Counted from the first letter of the stretch, positions 23,721-32,959 are shown. The stretch: 64,000 bases of DNA from an uncultured Oscillospiraceae bacterium (GCA_900547305.1 URGH01000001.1:1-64000); one strand, 5' to 3'. A program made the numbers and translations. The notes: generated from the letters alone by a model not told the origin.

Positions 23721-24478
23721 AAAGATTTTTTGTATTTTCCGGGCGATACACCGACCGACATCTTGAAGACCTTTGAAAAATACAGCGAATCGGAAAATCC
23801 GCAGGAAAGCGCGGTTGATTTAACCGAAAAGCCGCGCTCCAAAAATTCCTTTGCGCGGTCAAGCCTATATTTTGTAAGGTACGCGCCCGGCGGCGCGCCG
23901 CAAACCTTTACAAAGCACCTGTGCAGAGTGGCGCGGCTTATACCGAGCGCGCCGCACACCGCGGAAAGGTCAAAATCGGGCTTATAAAAATTATTTTCAA
24001 TTAAAGACCGCGCGGAGTCAAAGCAATCGTTTTCGCCCGATTTCGCATGGTTCTCAAACGTATCCGCGTAAACTCCCAGTATCGCCGCCGTCACTCCGCT
24101 CACAGTGTTCTTTTGCGCTCCGTGGCTTATTCCGTTTATAATATCGAAAAGCGGCATGATACTCTCTTTATCTACCGCGCCGATTATGCAGTTATCCCTT
24201 GCAAAGTCTATACGGTTAAGCAAAGAAACATATTTTTCACCGTTAAACTCAATCCATGTGTATTCCCATGGCTCTTTTTCATCGGGGTAATACGCAATAT
24301 TATCAAACGGGCGTATTACAAAGCTCTCCCCTGCCGCTAAAGCATAGCTTTTGCCGCCGTTTATAAACGTTCCCTTACCCCTTATTATATAATGCAATAC
24401 ATAGCAGGTCCGTATGCCGGGTCCCCATGAATGTAAATCATGGCAGTCCTGCCGCCCGTAGTAGACCGTTGCAGACAT
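23717..24478 (-). CDS. AraC-family regulator divergent from GH27
   Basis: 253 residues. A cupin-like sensor (HYIIRGKGTFINGGKSYAL) precedes the DNA-binding domain: LSAVCGALGISRATLHRCF and SVKSTALSCGFSDSLYFSK. It is divergent from the GH27 gene (115 bases between starts), and probably controls it. Confidence 0.92.
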   Translation of the reverse strand: MSATVYYGRQDCHDLHSWGPGIRTCYVLHYIIRGKGTFINGGKSYALAAGESFVIRPFDNIAYYPDEKEPWEYTWIEFNGEKYVSLLNRIDFARDNCIIGAVDKESIMPLFDIINGISHGAQKNTVSGVTAAILGVYADTFENHAKSGENDCFDSARSLIENNFYKPDFDLSAVCGALGISRATLHRCFVKVCGAPPGAYLTKYRLDRAKEFLERGFSVKSTALSCGFSDSLYFSKVFKMSVGVSPGKYKKSF

Positions 24479-24593
24479 AAAAAAATCCCTCCGTGAAACA
24501 AAAATACATATATTTGCAATAAAATATTATGGAAAATGATATCATTATACCATATACTTAGTTTACAGTATTTTTTTACGGAGGTCAAGAAAA

Positions 24594-25721
24594 ATGATTA
24601 AAAACACACCCCCTATGGGCTGGAATTCATGGAACACTTTCGGCGCGGATATAAACGAGCAGTTAATACGCGATACTGCCGACAAAATGGTAAAAAGCGG
24701 GCTTTTGGCAGCGGGCTATACTTACCTTGTTATAGACGACTGCTGGTCGTTAAAGGAGCGCGACGAAAACGGCAGGCTTGTTGCCGACCCCGAAAAGTTT
24801 CCGAACGGAATGAAAGCCGTTGCCGATTATGTGCACTCAAAAGGGCTTAAATTCGGCATGTATTCCTGTGCGGGAAATCTTACCTGCGCGGGCTACCCCG
24901 GCAGCTTTGAGCATGAATTTACCGACGCTGAAACTTTCGCTTCATGGGGCGTGGATTTTCTTAAATACGACTACTGCTACCACAGCAACATAATTCACGG
25001 CAAGTATTTGTACCGCCGCATGGGCGCTGCGCTTAAAAACTGCGGCAGGGATATACTTTTCAGCGCATGCTCCTGGGGGGCTGATAATACCGCCGAATGG
25101 ATACGCGAAAGCGGCGCCGCTATGTGGCGCTCCACATACGATATATTCGATACATGGGAGTCAATAAAAAAGCTTACCGAAGAGCAGGAGAGCATATTCG
25201 CCTACGGCGGCAAGGGCTGCTTTAACGATATGGATATGCTGGTAGTTGGCATGTACGGCAAGGGCAACGTAGGTCTTGAGGGGCTTAACGACACGCAGTA
25301 TAAGACCCATTTTTCAATATGGGCATTACTCGGTTCGCCGCTTATGATAGGCTGCGATATACGCAATATGAATGAAGAAACCCTTAAAATACTCACAAAT
25401 AAAGAGCTTATAAAAATAAATCAGGATGAAGACTGCCGCCAGGTATTCAAGCTCTCCCCCATTTGGAACGATAACGTTAAAGCATACGCGCGCAACCTCG
25501 GAAACGGCGATATAGCGCTGGGTTTCTTTAATTTCAGCGGTGAAGAGGGCGCGGTACGGGTAAATCTTGACGAGTTGGGGCTGCCCGAAAGCACAGGCAA
25601 AACCCTTTGCATGCATAACGTATGGGAGGACGAAAGCATTACGGTTAAAAACGGCACGTTTATACATAATATTAAGCCGTATGACAGCTTAGTATACCGT
25701 TGCAAAGTGGTAAATAAGTAA
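24594..25721 (+). CDS. GH27 alpha-galactosidase / beta-L-arabinopyranosidase
   Basis: 375 residues, no signal peptide, so it acts inside the cell on imported oligosaccharides. The GH27 signature is PPMGWNSWNTFG, with YLVIDDCW, KFGMYS and the nucleophile Asp126 in FLKYDYC; the acid/base is probably Asp183 in RSTYDIFDTW. The usual C-terminal beta domain is present. Beside GH127, an arabinose/galactose side-chain substrate is plausible. Confidence 0.9.
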   Translation: MIKNTPPMGWNSWNTFGADINEQLIRDTADKMVKSGLLAAGYTYLVIDDCWSLKERDENGRLVADPEKFPNGMKAVADYVHSKGLKFGMYSCAGNLTCAGYPGSFEHEFTDAETFASWGVDFLKYDYCYHSNIIHGKYLYRRMGAALKNCGRDILFSACSWGADNTAEWIRESGAAMWRSTYDIFDTWESIKKLTEEQESIFAYGGKGCFNDMDMLVVGMYGKGNVGLEGLNDTQYKTHFSIWALLGSPLMIGCDIRNMNEETLKILTNKELIKINQDEDCRQVFKLSPIWNDNVKAYARNLGNGDIALGFFNFSGEEGAVRVNLDELGLPESTGKTLCMHNVWEDESITVKNGTFIHNIKPYDSLVYRCKVVNK

Positions 25722-25912
25722 TGACTTACTGTATTCATTGCGGTAAAGAGCTTTCGTTTAACGACATAGGCGCGCATAAAAAATTTATAAACCGCGGCAG
25801 CCGTGAATTTATGTGCATAAGCTGTTTGGCGGCGGAGCTTAATGTTCCCGAAAAACGTATTTACAAAAAGATTGAGTACTTTAAAAAACAGGGCTGCACG
25901 CTTTTTGTTTAA
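25721..25912 (+). CDS. Small zinc-ribbon hypothetical protein
   Basis: 63 residues. Two CxxC pairs (YCIHCGKEL and MCISCLAAEL) suggest a zinc ribbon; a basic helix follows. The ATG overlaps the GH27 stop (TAATG), so it is translationally coupled. Function unknown. Confidence 0.7.
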   Translation: MTYCIHCGKELSFNDIGAHKKFINRGSREFMCISCLAAELNVPEKRIYKKIEYFKKQGCTLFV

Positions 25913-25920
25913 AAAAAGTC

Positions 25921-25949
25921 TTGACAAATTAAAATTGCGGTGCTATAAT
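25921..25949 (+). promoter_or_regulatory. Perfect-consensus promoter of the T-box operon
   Basis: TTGACA (25921), 17-base spacer, TATAAT (25944). It starts the T-box leader. Confidence 0.85.
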
Positions 25950-25954
25950 GACCT

Positions 25955-26225
25955 CAAACTTAAGAAAAGCTGTGACGAAGACGGTCTGAAATTTAAGCTT
26001 TAAGAGAGCCGGTGGTTGGTGTGAACCGGCAGTGTGAATTTCGTTTGACCCATCACTTCCGAGCCGGAGGGCTGAAATATAAGTAGGTTTTCCCGTGATT
26101 GCTGCGTAAAGGCATAGGAATTGCTTGATTCCGAAGAGCGGCGGTTTTTATAACCGCAATTTGAGTGGTACCGCGAGTGTTAATTCAACACCCGTCTCAA
26201 AGAAATTTGAGACGGGTGTTTTTTA
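25955..26225 (+). promoter_or_regulatory. T-box riboswitch leader, probable isoleucine specifier
   Basis: The conserved T-box GAGTGGTACCGCG is at 26163-26175 and is followed by a perfect terminator (AACACCCGTCTCAAA/TTTGAGACGGGTGTT, 26187-26220) with a U-run. Stem I shows AGAGAGCCGG and GGTTGGTG. Aligning the 3' side of stem I with characterised T-boxes places the specifier codon at ATC (26052-26054, isoleucine), just before ACTTCCGAGC; a shifted reading would give TTC (Phe), which I judge less likely. Uncharged tRNA prevents termination and switches the operon on. Confidence 0.88.
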
Positions 26226-26254
26226 TTTTAATTTTTTCAAGGAGGAAGTAAAAA

Positions 26255-28522
26255 ATGGCAACAGTATCGACCGATAAATTAAAAGAGGTAGCAAAGCGAA
26301 TTCGCGAAATGCGGGAGATATGCGACATTACCGAAACGGATATGGCAAAAAAAACCGAAGTAAGCTTAGAAGATTACATGGCTTACGAAAACGGCGAGCT
26401 TGATTTTCCGTTCACCTTTATTCATAAATGTTCCTTGGCTTTCGGAATAGGAATAACCGATTTGCTTGAAGGGCAGAGTGCCCACCTTTCCTCCTACACC
26501 GTTACCCGCAAGGGTCAGGGGCAGGAAACCGCTAAAGAGGACGGAATTGAGATTCAGAACTTAGCGCCGCTTTTCCGCAAAAAAATAGCCGAGCCTTACT
26601 GGGTGCGCTATGAATACAGCGAAGAGCTGCAAAGCAAGCCGATACATTTAACCAAGCACTCCGGTCAGGAATTTGACTTTGTTATGAGCGGCAGGCTTAA
26701 GGTGCAGATAGGCGAAAATGTGGAATATTTAAGCGAGGGCGACAGCATTTACTATAATTCCTCAACCCCCCACGGTATGATAGCGGTAGACGGCAGAGAC
26801 TGCCTTTTCGTGGCGGTGGTGCTGCCGGGCGAGGACGTTAAGGAAAACGTTATACGCGATACCATAGTTTCAGCACATTCGGGCAATAAAGAATATGTTT
26901 CCTCGAAATTTGTGGAATGTATAGAAGCCGAAAACGGCGCGCTGCAAAAAATAGAGTTCAAAAACGAGGATAAATTCAACTTCGCCTTTGATATTGTGGA
27001 CGAAATAGCGAAGAAAAGCCCTGAAAAGCTCGCAATGCTGCATATTGATAAAAATAAGGTTGAGCGCCGCTTTACCTTTAACGATATGAAACGCGCCTCT
27101 AATCAGTGCGCAAACTACTTTAAATCGCTCGGCATTAAAAAGGGCGACCGCGTAATGCTGGTGCTCAAACGGCACTACCAGTTCTGGTACGCAATACTGG
27201 CGCTGCACAAATTGGGCGCGGTTGCAATTCCCGCGACCAACCTGTTGCAGGAGCACGATTTTGATTACCGCTTTAACGCAGCAGAGGTCAGCGCGATAGT
27301 GTGTACCGCCGACGGCGACGCGGCGCACCAGGTCGATTTGGCAGAGCCTGCAAGCCCCACCCTTAAAACCAAAATACTGGTGGGCGGCGAGCGTGAGGGC
27401 TGGCATAATTTCGATGAGGAATTTCCGCTTTTCTCGGCGCACTTCTACCGCACAGAGGATACCGCCTGCGGCGACGACTTAATGCTTATGTTCTTTACAT
27501 CCGGCACAACGGGCTACCCGAAAATTGCGGCGCATAACTATAAATACGCGCTCGGTCACTATGTCACGGCGAAATACTGGCACGGCGTAGATGAAAACGG
27601 GCTGCACTTCACCATTTCGGAAACCGGCTGGGGCAAGGCGCTCTGGGGCAAGCTTTACGGGCAGTGGCTGTGCGAGGGCGCGGTGTTTACATACGATTTC
27701 GACCGCTTTGACGCGGCGGATATACTGCCAATGTTTGCAAAGTACCATATAACAACATTCTGCGCGCCGCCCACAATGCTCAGAATGATGATAAAGCAGG
27801 ATATTTCGCAGTATGATTTTTCGTCCGTTAAGCATATGACCACGGCGGGCGAGGCTTTAAACCCCGAAGTTTACCGACAGTTTGAAAAGGCTACGGGGCT
27901 GCAAATATTAGAGGGCTTCGGGCAGAGTGAAAGCACAATGATAATAGGCAATATGACAGGCGAGCCACACAAAATAGGCTCAATGGGCAAGCCCGCGCCG
28001 ATATACGACGTTGATATTATTGACGCGGACGGTAAATCCGTTCCCGCGGGCGAAACGGGCGAAATAGTGATAAATATTAAAAACGGTCTGCCCTGCGGTC
28101 TTGCCACCTGCTACTATGGCGATAAGGAAAAAACCGACGAAACCTGGCACGACGGATATTACCACACGGGCGATACCGCGTGGCGTGATGAGGACGGCTT
28201 TTACTGGTATGTGGGCAGAATTGACGACGTTATTAAGTCCTCGGGCTACCGCATAGGGCCGTTTGAGATTGAAAGCGTAATAATGGAGCTGCCCTATGTG
28301 CTTGAGTGCGGCGTTTCCGCCGCCCCCGACCCCGTTCGCGGGCAGGTGGTAAAGGCAAGCATAGTACTGGTTAAGGGCACTGAAGCCACAGAGGAGCTTA
28401 AAAAGGAAATTCAAACCTATGTTAAGGCACACACCGCGCCCTATAAATACCCGCGGATTGTAGTATTTAAGGATAGCCTGCCGAAAACCACAAGCGGCAA
28501 AATTCAGCGAAATAAGCTGTAA
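26255..28522 (+). CDS. XRE-cupin-acyl-CoA synthetase fusion
   Basis: 755 residues in three modules. Residues 1-75 are an XRE helix-turn-helix (VAKRIREMREICDITETDMA); 120-200 are a cupin (HSGQEFDFVMSGRLKVQIG, STPHGMIAVDG); 240-755 are an AMP-forming acyl-CoA synthetase with FFTSGTTGYPK, the later GFGQSES, YHTGDTAWRDEDGFYW and the catalytic Lys in KTTSGKIQRNKL. It would activate a carboxylic acid to its CoA ester. With the oxidoreductase and aminotransferase downstream, branched short-chain acids such as 2-methylbutyrate are the likely substrates. The ribosome site AAGGAGG is strong. Confidence 0.88.
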   Translation: MATVSTDKLKEVAKRIREMREICDITETDMAKKTEVSLEDYMAYENGELDFPFTFIHKCSLAFGIGITDLLEGQSAHLSSYTVTRKGQGQETAKEDGIEIQNLAPLFRKKIAEPYWVRYEYSEELQSKPIHLTKHSGQEFDFVMSGRLKVQIGENVEYLSEGDSIYYNSSTPHGMIAVDGRDCLFVAVVLPGEDVKENVIRDTIVSAHSGNKEYVSSKFVECIEAENGALQKIEFKNEDKFNFAFDIVDEIAKKSPEKLAMLHIDKNKVERRFTFNDMKRASNQCANYFKSLGIKKGDRVMLVLKRHYQFWYAILALHKLGAVAIPATNLLQEHDFDYRFNAAEVSAIVCTADGDAAHQVDLAEPASPTLKTKILVGGEREGWHNFDEEFPLFSAHFYRTEDTACGDDLMLMFFTSGTTGYPKIAAHNYKYALGHYVTAKYWHGVDENGLHFTISETGWGKALWGKLYGQWLCEGAVFTYDFDRFDAADILPMFAKYHITTFCAPPTMLRMMIKQDISQYDFSSVKHMTTAGEALNPEVYRQFEKATGLQILEGFGQSESTMIIGNMTGEPHKIGSMGKPAPIYDVDIIDADGKSVPAGETGEIVINIKNGLPCGLATCYYGDKEKTDETWHDGYYHTGDTAWRDEDGFYWYVGRIDDVIKSSGYRIGPFEIESVIMELPYVLECGVSAAPDPVRGQVVKASIVLVKGTEATEELKKEIQTYVKAHTAPYKYPRIVVFKDSLPKTTSGKIQRNKL

Positions 28523-28556
28523 TTCCGCATTCCCAATTAAAAACGGTGGTGATTAT

Positions 28557-29219
28557 ATGAATTTTAAAAGACTAACCCTGCTTTGCGGGCACTACGGCAG
28601 CGGCAAAACAAATGTTGCTGTAAACTTTGCGTTTGACCTTAAAAAGCAGTATAATAACGCCGCAATAGCCGACCTTGATATTGTAAACCCATATTTCAGA
28701 ACAAAGGACAGCGCAAGGGAGCTTGAAAAGGCGGGTATAGAGCTTATCTGCTCGGAATATGCGGGAACGAACATTGATATTCCCGCAATGCCGCAGCAAA
28801 TGTATATGATAACCGACTGTAAGGACAAAAGGTTTATTCTTGATATAGGCGGCGACGACCGCGGCGCGCTGGCGCTCGGGCGGTTAGCCCCCGCAATAAT
28901 CAAAGAAAATGACTACGATATGCTTATGGTTATAAACTGCTTTCGCCCTTTAACACGCAGGGCGGCGGAGGTAATAGAGGTTATGCGGGAAATAGAGTAT
29001 GCGGGCGGCATTAAATTTACGGGGCTTGTGAACAACTCAAATTTAGGGGAAGAAACAACGCCCGAGGATGTTCTGTCCTCCCTGCCGTATGCGGACGAGG
29101 TGTCAAAACTATCGGGTCTGCCGATAGTATGCACCACCGTACATAACACTGTTTATGACGCTTTAAAGGGCAAAATAAACGGTTTATATTCAATAAATTT
29201 ACAGCCGAAAATAAACTGA
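28557..29219 (+). CDS. P-loop (CooC/MinD-like) ATPase
   Basis: 220 residues. Walker A is CGHYGSGKTNVAVNFA; FILDIGGDDRGALALG resembles the switch/Walker B region of SIMIBI ATPases, and MVINCFRPLTR follows. It lies 35 bases after the ligase gene and 15 before the ferredoxin gene. Family members mature metal cofactors or ferredoxin enzymes, so a helper role for the oxidoreductase is possible but unproven. Confidence 0.75.
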   Translation: MNFKRLTLLCGHYGSGKTNVAVNFAFDLKKQYNNAAIADLDIVNPYFRTKDSARELEKAGIELICSEYAGTNIDIPAMPQQMYMITDCKDKRFILDIGGDDRGALALGRLAPAIIKENDYDMLMVINCFRPLTRRAAEVIEVMREIEYAGGIKFTGLVNNSNLGEETTPEDVLSSLPYADEVSKLSGLPIVCTTVHNTVYDALKGKINGLYSINLQPKIN

Positions 29220-29233
29220 AAGGAAGTAATACA

Positions 29234-29440
29234 ATGGCAAAACTGACGTTTAAAACTGACAACTGCAAGGGCTGCGGACTTTGCGTGGACGTATGTCCCA
29301 AAAAGGTGCTGCGCCTTGCAACCGACAAGATTAACAAAAAGGGTCACCACCCCGTAGAGGCGGCGAACGAGGCGGATTGCATCGCCTGCGCATTCTGCGC
29401 CACCATGTGCCCTGATTGCATTATAAAAATAGAAAGGTGA
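29234..29440 (+). CDS. Ferredoxin-type delta subunit of 2-oxoacid oxidoreductase
   Basis: 68 residues with two [4Fe-4S] motifs, CKGCGLCVDVCPKK and CIACAFCATMCPDC. The gene precedes the alpha subunit by 9 bases, the order usual for VorDABC/KorDABC enzymes, so it is probably the electron-transfer subunit. Confidence 0.9.
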   Translation: MAKLTFKTDNCKGCGLCVDVCPKKVLRLATDKINKKGHHPVEAANEADCIACAFCATMCPDCIIKIER

Positions 29441-29449
29441 GTGAAAAAT

Positions 29450-30517
29450 ATGTCAGATAAGGTTCTTATGAAAGGCAACGAGGCTATTGCCGAGGCTGCA
29501 ATAATAGCGGGCTGCCGCCATTATTTCGGCTACCCCATAACCCCGCAGACCGAAATTGCCGCATATATGGCGAAAAGAATGCCGAAAATAGGCGGCACGT
29601 TCTTGCAGGCTGAAAGCGAAATTGCCGCAATAAATATGGTTTACGGCGTTTCTTCCACAGGTCACCGGGTTATGACCTCATCTTCAAGCCCCGGTATATC
29701 GCTTAAGGGCGAGGGGCTTTCCTACCTTGCGGGAGCGGATTTGCCCGCGCTTGTTGTAAACGTTCAGCGCGGCGGACCGGGACTCGGCGGCATACAGCCC
29801 TCGCAGTCGGATTATTTTCAGGCTACAAAGGGCGGCGCGCACGGCGATTTTCATATGATAGTTTTAGCCCCCTCCTCCGTTCAGGAAATGGCGGATTTGA
29901 CCGTTAAGGGCTTCGAGCTTGCCGATAAATACCGTATGACCTCTATGATTTTGGCGGACGGCACAATGGGGCAGATGATGGAACCGGTATCGCTTAATTA
30001 CGATATTAAGCCAAGTCCTGAAAAGCCGTGGACCACCACAGGCACCAAAATGGCAAGAAAGCATAACATAGTAAACTCGCTGTCGCTTGTGCCCGAGGAG
30101 CTTGAAAGGCTTAATTTTGAGCGTTACGAGCGTTATAAGACCGTAGAAGAAAACGAGACTATGTATGAGGAATATATGACCGGGGACGCCGAAATTGTAA
30201 TAGCGGCGTTCGGCATAGCGGCGCGCGTTTCAAAAAATGCAATAACCGAAGCCCGCAAAAAGGGCATAAAGGTGGGTATGATACGCCCCATAACTTTATG
30301 GCCGTTCCCCGAAAAACCCTTTAAAAAGGCGGCGCAAACCGCAAAGCAGTTTATTTCGGTTGAGCTTTCAATGGGTCAGATGATTGAGGATGTAAGGCTT
30401 GCTACGGAGTGCAAGGTGCCCGTGACCCTTTGCAACCGCACGGGCGGTATGATACCCTCGCCCGATATGGTGCTTGAGGCAATAGAAAAAGCCGTAGAAA
30501 ACGGAGGTGCAAAATAA
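29450..30517 (+). CDS. vorB: 2-oxoacid:ferredoxin oxidoreductase alpha subunit (VorB-like)
   Basis: 355 residues. GNEAIAEAAIIAGCRHYFGY, PITPQTEIAAYM, QAESEIAAINMVYG and TSSSSPGISLKGEGLSY are characteristic of VorB/KorA. The enzyme converts a 2-oxoacid and CoA to acyl-CoA and CO2, reducing ferredoxin; the reverse reaction makes the 2-oxoacid. Resemblance and the aminotransferase neighbour favour branched 2-oxoacids. I start at ATG 29450, after AAAGGTGAG; a GTG at 29441 is possible. Confidence 0.9.
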   Translation: MSDKVLMKGNEAIAEAAIIAGCRHYFGYPITPQTEIAAYMAKRMPKIGGTFLQAESEIAAINMVYGVSSTGHRVMTSSSSPGISLKGEGLSYLAGADLPALVVNVQRGGPGLGGIQPSQSDYFQATKGGAHGDFHMIVLAPSSVQEMADLTVKGFELADKYRMTSMILADGTMGQMMEPVSLNYDIKPSPEKPWTTTGTKMARKHNIVNSLSLVPEELERLNFERYERYKTVEENETMYEEYMTGDAEIVIAAFGIAARVSKNAITEARKKGIKVGMIRPITLWPFPEKPFKKAAQTAKQFISVELSMGQMIEDVRLATECKVPVTLCNRTGGMIPSPDMVLEAIEKAVENGGAK

Positions 30518-31272
30518 TGGTAGTATTCGATAAACCCCACGCGCTGACAGACGCGCCGTTCCATTATTGCCCCGGCTGCACTCACGGTATAGTACACCGT
30601 CTTGTAGCGGAGGTTATTGACGAATTAGGGATAGAGGGCAAAACCGTAGGCATAGCGCCGGTAGGCTGCTCGGTTTTGGCTTATAACTATTTTAATTGCG
30701 ATATGATTGAGGCTTCCCACGGCAGAGCGCCCGCGGTTGCAACCGGCGTTAAGCGCGCAGAACCCGATAATATAGTATTTACATACCAGGGCGACGGCGA
30801 CCTAGCCTCAATCGGTATGGCTGAAACGGTGCACTCCGCCGCGAGAAACGAAAACATTACCGTTATATTTATAAACAACGCAATATACGGTATGACGGGC
30901 GGACAAATGGCGCCCACCTCCCTGCCCGGTCAGGTAACACAGACTTCGCCCTACGGCAGAGACGTAACGCAGTGCGGCTACCCCGTTAAGGTGTGCGAGC
31001 TGCTGTCACAGCTTGACGGCGCGGAATATTTGGAGCGCGTTGCCGTAAACAACGTTAAAAACGTTAAAAACGCGAAAAAAGCGATTAAAAAGGCTTTCCA
31101 AAATCAGATAGACGGCAAGGGCTTTTCGCTTGTAGAGGTTATTTCAAGCTGCCCGACCAACTGGGGGCTTACCCCGCAGAACGCCCTTAAATGGATAGAG
31201 GAAAAAATGATACCCTACTATCCCCTCGGCGTTTATAAGGATAGGTCAGCCGCAAAGGAGGAAACAAAATGA
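30517..31272 (+). CDS. vorA: 2-oxoacid:ferredoxin oxidoreductase beta subunit (TPP, VorA-like)
   Basis: 251 residues. HYCPGCTHGIVHRL carries the cluster/TPP-region cysteines, and YQGDGDLASIGM with FINNAIYGMTGGQMAPTS forms the TPP/Mg site. This is the catalytic subunit. The start overlaps the alpha stop (TAATG) and the end overlaps the gamma gene by 4 bases. Confidence 0.92.
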   Translation: MVVFDKPHALTDAPFHYCPGCTHGIVHRLVAEVIDELGIEGKTVGIAPVGCSVLAYNYFNCDMIEASHGRAPAVATGVKRAEPDNIVFTYQGDGDLASIGMAETVHSAARNENITVIFINNAIYGMTGGQMAPTSLPGQVTQTSPYGRDVTQCGYPVKVCELLSQLDGAEYLERVAVNNVKNVKNAKKAIKKAFQNQIDGKGFSLVEVISSCPTNWGLTPQNALKWIEEKMIPYYPLGVYKDRSAAKEETK

Positions 31273-31802
31273 GCACAACGCAGTATTTATTCGCCGGCTT
31301 CGGCGGTCAGGGCATACTTTTTGCGGGAAAATTTGCGGCTTATAAGGGGCTTATTGAGGAAAAGCAGGTAAGCTGGCTGCCCTCTTACGGGCCCGAAATG
31401 CGCGGCGGCACGGCAAGCTGCTCGGTTATCATAAGCGATAGCCCCGTAGGCTCGCCCATAGTTTCAAAGCCCGATGTTTTAATAGCCATGAACCTGCCCT
31501 CGCTTGACCGCTACGAAAGCGCCGTGGCAGCGGGCGGCACAATATTTGTTGACTCCACGCTGGTTGAGCGCAAGGTAAACCGCACCGATGTAACGGCGTA
31601 TTATGTGCCCGCAACCCGCCTTGCAAACGAAAACGGCATACCCACCCTTGCTAATATGATACTTATGGGCAATATTTTAAAGGTTATGGGCGAGTTTAAA
31701 GAGGAAAGCGTTTCAGCGGCGCTTAAAAAGGTTATTTCCGCAAAGCACGCCGATATGCTGGATGTAAACTTAAAGGCGCTTAAAACAGGCGCAGAGCTTT
31801 GA
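31269..31802 (+). CDS. 2-oxoacid:ferredoxin oxidoreductase gamma subunit
   Basis: 177 residues, typical of VorC/Kor[38 protein letters not shown] and [16 protein letters not shown]. It completes the four-subunit enzyme and is translationally coupled to the beta subunit. Confidence 0.92.
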   Translation: MSTTQYLFAGFGGQGILFAGKFAAYKGLIEEKQVSWLPSYGPEMRGGTASCSVIISDSPVGSPIVSKPDVLIAMNLPSLDRYESAVAAGGTIFVDSTLVERKVNRTDVTAYYVPATRLANENGIPTLANMILMGNILKVMGEFKEESVSAALKKVISAKHADMLDVNLKALKTGAEL

Positions 31803-31818
31803 AAGGATTGTGTTTGAA

Positions 31819-32883
31819 ATGGAAATTAAAATTACAAAGGCTCCCGTTTTAAAGGAAAAGCCCGACAGCAGCACACTGGGCTTCGGCAGAATTTTCACCG
31901 ACCATATGTTTATGATGGACTATTCGCGCGAGGAGGGCTGGCATGACGCGAGAATTGTGCCGTTCGGCAATATTTCGCTGCACCCCGCCTCTACCGTGCT
32001 GCACTACGGCTCCGAAATATTTGAGGGGCTAAAGGCTTACCGCCGAAAGGACGGCAAGGTGCAGCTTTTCCGCCCGACCGAGAATATAAAGCGTATGAAC
32101 AACTCTGCCGAGCGCCTTTGCCTGCCGCAGATACCCGAAGACGACTTTATGCAGATTTTGGATACCTTTATAAGCCTTGAGCAGGATTGGGTACCCTCAG
32201 CCGAGGGCACTTCCCTTTACATTCGCCCCTTTATGTTCGGTAATGATGAAAATTTGGGCGTTCACGCGGTTCATCACGCTACCTTTGTTATCATCCTCTC
32301 CCCTGTCGGCAGCTATTACAAAGAGGGCATTAACCCAGTTAAAATTATGATTGAGGATAAGGACGTGCGCGCGGTGCGCGGCGGCACGGGCTACGCTAAG
32401 TGCGGCGGAAACTATGCCGCAAGCAACCGCGCGGGCGAAAAAGCCGAGGAAAAGGGCTATTCGCAGGTTTTGTGGCTTGACGGCGTAGAGCGCAAGTATA
32501 TTGAAGAAGTTGGCGCTATGAACGTTATGTTTAAAATTGACGGCGAAATAGTCACCCCCGCGCTTACAGGCTCTATACTTCCCGGTATTACCCGCAAATC
32601 CTGCATAGAGGTTTTAAAGAGTGAGGGCTACACCGTAAGTGAGCGGCTTTTGAGCGTGGATGAGCTTGGCGAAGCGCTTAAAAACGGCAAGCTTGAGGAG
32701 GCTTGGGGCTGCGGCACCGCGGCGGTAGTATCTCCCATAGGCGAGCTTTGCTATAAGGACGTTAAGTACACCATTAACGGCGGCAAAATAGGCGAGGTTA
32801 CGCAGCACCTTTACGATACCTTAACAGGTATTCAGTGGGGCAAGCTGCCCGATACAAAGGGCTGGACATACCCGATAAAATAA
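31819..32883 (+). CDS. ilvE: Branched-chain amino acid aminotransferase
   Basis: 354 residues, class IV PLP enzyme of the longer BCAT form. HYGSEIFEGLKAYR, RPTENIKRMNNSAERL, IRPFMFG, GGTGYAKCGGNYAAS (PLP Lys in YAKCGG region) and EEVGAMNVMF are visible. It interconverts Ile, Leu, Val and their 2-oxoacids. As the last gene of the T-box operon it couples the oxidoreductase to amino acid pools. The start at 31819 follows GAAAGGA; the GTG at 31810 is less likely. Confidence 0.93.
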   Translation: MEIKITKAPVLKEKPDSSTLGFGRIFTDHMFMMDYSREEGWHDARIVPFGNISLHPASTVLHYGSEIFEGLKAYRRKDGKVQLFRPTENIKRMNNSAERLCLPQIPEDDFMQILDTFISLEQDWVPSAEGTSLYIRPFMFGNDENLGVHAVHHATFVIILSPVGSYYKEGINPVKIMIEDKDVRAVRGGTGYAKCGGNYAASNRAGEKAEEKGYSQVLWLDGVERKYIEEVGAMNVMFKIDGEIVTPALTGSILPGITRKSCIEVLKSEGYTVSERLLSVDELGEALKNGKLEEAWGCGTAAVVSPIGELCYKDVKYTINGGKIGEVTQHLYDTLTGIQWGKLPDTKGWTYPIK

Positions 32884-32906
32884 TGCGGAATAATTAAAAA
32901 TTCACC

Positions 32907-32938
32907 CCCTGCTGTTATCAATTAAGATGGCGGCAGGG
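32907..32938 (+). terminator. Terminator after ilvE
   Basis: CCCTGC and GCAGGG form the core stem; ATTTTT follows. It ends the T-box operon before the convergent AraC gene. Confidence 0.65.
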
Positions 32939-32959
32939 TTATTTTTACGTCGCGCTTTT

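Noticed and set aside
25955..26225. Phenylalanine (TTC) specifier in the T-box
   Set aside because: TTC lies in a segment that can pair with GAAATT on the 5' side of stem I; ATC occupies the position equivalent to the specifier of characterised T-boxes and fits the branched-chain operon. Not fully excluded.
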